From NCBI GenBank assembly GCA_002423025.1, contig DIUN01000044.1, positions 1-50,004 on the forward strand: a stretch of DNA of 50,004 bases. The letters are read 5' to 3'. This document shows, piece after piece, positions 49,080 to 50,004 of this stretch. The notes below the pieces were generated by a model, which was not told the DNA's origin, ran no database searches, and was given only the letters and a program-made list of their open reading frames with translations. How positions within the stretch are numbered: position 1 is the first letter of the stretch; each line of letters opens with the position of its first letter. A program made the translations under genes and the position numbers. The DNA comes from Sphingomonadales bacterium UBA6157. Its GTDB lineage: Bacteria > Pseudomonadota > Alphaproteobacteria > Sphingomonadales > Sphingomonadaceae.

Positions 49080-49838
49080 TCAGTGCGTTCCGCACACGCG
49101 GCAGGCCGGGTCCTTGGGCAGGGCGAGGCTGCGGCTGCGCGCACCCATGGCATCATAAAGCACCAGCCGGCCGGCTGTTGAGGGGCCAAAGCCGCTGATT
49201 TCGCGCAGCGCTTCCAGCGCCATCATGCTGCCGATGATGCCGGCAAGCGCCCCCAGCACGCCCACATCGGCACAGCTCTGGCCCGGCGCGTCGGCAGCGG
49301 CGCCCACCAGGCAGCGGTAGCAGGGCAGGCCGGGCAGATGCCCTTTGAACACCGCCACCTGGCCATCGAACGGCCCGATGGCGCCCGAAACCAGCGGCAG
49401 GCCCAGCACCACGGCGGCCGCATTGACTGTCAGGCGCGTGGAGAAACTGTCCGACCCATCGATCACCAGGTCATGCCCGGCGAGCAGCGCCTGCGCAGTC
49501 TCGGGTTTCAGACGCTCGGGCACCGGCGTTGCCTCCACATGCGGGTTGATCGCGACCAGTCGCGCTGCTGCGGCCTGCGCTTTCAGTTGGCCTATCTCCG
49601 AGGTGGCGAACAGCACCTGCCGCTGCAGGTTGCTCAGGCTGACCCGGTCATCGTCGATGATGCTGATCTGCCCCACACCGGCCGCGGCAAGGTAGAGCAG
49701 GCAGGGGCTGCCCAGCCCGCCAGCGCCGACGACCGCCACGCGCGCCGCCTTGAGCAGCGCCTGGCCGCGGCCGCCCACTTCGCGCAGCACCAGGTGCCGG
49801 GCGTAGCGATCGAGCTCATCGTCCGAGAGCAGGCTCAC
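49080..49838 (-). CDS. moeB: MoeB/ThiF/HesA-family adenylyltransferase
   Basis: 252 aa, GTG start overlapping the dut stop (GTGA). VVGAGGLGSPCLLYLAAAGVG (~36-56, in part) is the ATP-binding glycine loop and DDDRVSLSNLQRQ (~62-74) is typical. CYRCL (~174-178) and CRVCG (~246-250) are the zinc cysteine pairs; the probable catalytic Cys is in GQSCADVGVLG. It adenylates the C-terminus of a small sulfur carrier such as MoaD or ThiS; MoeB versus ThiF cannot be separated by sequence. A Mo-hydroxylase gene is present elsewhere in the window. Confidence 0.9.
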   Translation of the reverse strand: MSLLSDDELDRYARHLVLREVGGRGQALLKAARVAVVGAGGLGSPCLLYLAAAGVGQISIIDDDRVSLSNLQRQVLFATSEIGQLKAQAAAARLVAINPHVEATPVPERLKPETAQALLAGHDLVIDGSDSFSTRLTVNAAAVVLGLPLVSGAIGPFDGQVAVFKGHLPGLPCYRCLVGAAADAPGQSCADVGVLGALAGIIGSMMALEALREISGFGPSTAGRLVLYDAMGARSRSLALPKDPACRVCGTH

Positions 49839-50004
49839 ACGCCGGTGGAGCCGAAGCCGCCTTCGCCCCGGCCCGTCTCGTCCAGGCTGGCGACGATGCG
49901 CAGCGCAGCGCGCGTTACGGCGGCCGGCACCAGCTGGGCAATGCGCATGGCCGGCTCGATGGTGACAGGTTTGGAGCCGAGGTTGATGAGCAGCACCTTC
50001 ACCT
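49835..50004 (-). CDS. dut: dUTP diphosphatase, C-terminal part
   Basis: Runs in from the right edge; 55 residues are visible. VKVLLINLGSKPVTI and RIAQLVPA match the dUTPase core, and RGEGGFGSTG near the end is the flexible motif 5 that closes over the nucleotide. It hydrolyses dUTP to dUMP and diphosphate. The TGA overlaps the moeB GTG by four bases, so the two are co-translated. Confidence 0.95.
   Translation of the reverse strand, partial: VKVLLINLGSKPVTIEPAMRIAQLVPAAVTRAALRIVASLDETGRGEGGFGSTGV

Overview
This is a high-GC chromosomal window from an alphaproteobacterium, most likely a member of the Sphingomonadales. The evidence is a set of alphaproteobacterial marker genes: the division-site ATPase MipZ, an FnrL-type regulator, ClpS, Coq4, a DUF3572 protein, a phasin, a TorF-type porin and a malic enzyme fused to a phosphotransacetylase-like domain. 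Placement below order is inference. Genes are packed closely, with many 1-4 nt overlaps. No gap between genes exceeds about 250 bases. I see no tRNA, rRNA, CRISPR array, phage or insertion sequence. The window reads as ordinary core chromosome, with a few regulatory and architectural oddities.

Layout. 1-228: end of an outer-membrane autotransporter barrel and its terminator. 314-4603: threonine aldolase, EamA exporter, then an oxygen-response module of FnrL, a tandem universal stress protein and a small membrane protein. Each of the last two genes has a perfect TTGAT-N4-ATCAA FNR box upstream. 4662-8125 (minus): an epimerase, an unaccompanied molybdopterin hydroxylase large subunit and a small secreted coiled-coil protein. 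8378-13617: aminopeptidase N, a deacetylase-family protein, then an ECF sigma factor / membrane anti-sigma / Spy-like periplasmic protein operon. 13624-17101: D-amino-acid transaminase, photolyase, SDR and ClpS. 17243-19630 (minus): phasin with a histone-H1-like N-terminus, and a phosphohexomutase. 19779-24877: J-domain protein and MipZ, PanC, then a minus-strand cluster (DUF3572, HAD, RidA, COG3146 acyltransferase, small secreted protein). 25102-29196: diguanylate cyclase, ribosomal protein L33 (55 codons, easily missed), YgfZ, MscS channel, Coq4.

29338-33380: MaoC dehydratase, thiolase, DEAD-box helicase and a DUF188 protein. 33383-36982 (minus): a full-length 5-oxoprolinase. 37088-39950: alginate-export-family outer-membrane protein, DUF2892 membrane protein, TorF porin (TTG start) and a small secreted protein. 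39957-44963: divergent mutS and maeB. 44988-50004: alpha/beta hydrolase, QueG, PBP1A with an 18-bp minisatellite tail, MoeB and the 3' end of dut.

How the genes work together. The clearest functional unit is the FNR module at 2.3-4.6 kb, because regulator, operators and targets are all visible. The ECF operon at 12-13.6 kb is a second self-contained signalling unit. Phasin, thiolase and MaoC are compatible with polyhydroxyalkanoate storage, but they are scattered and no synthase is present. I found no convincing wholly new system. The best leads are the FNR-controlled 135-aa membrane protein, the dual-start phasin, the repeat-tailed PBP1A and the in-frame MipZ/J-protein junction.
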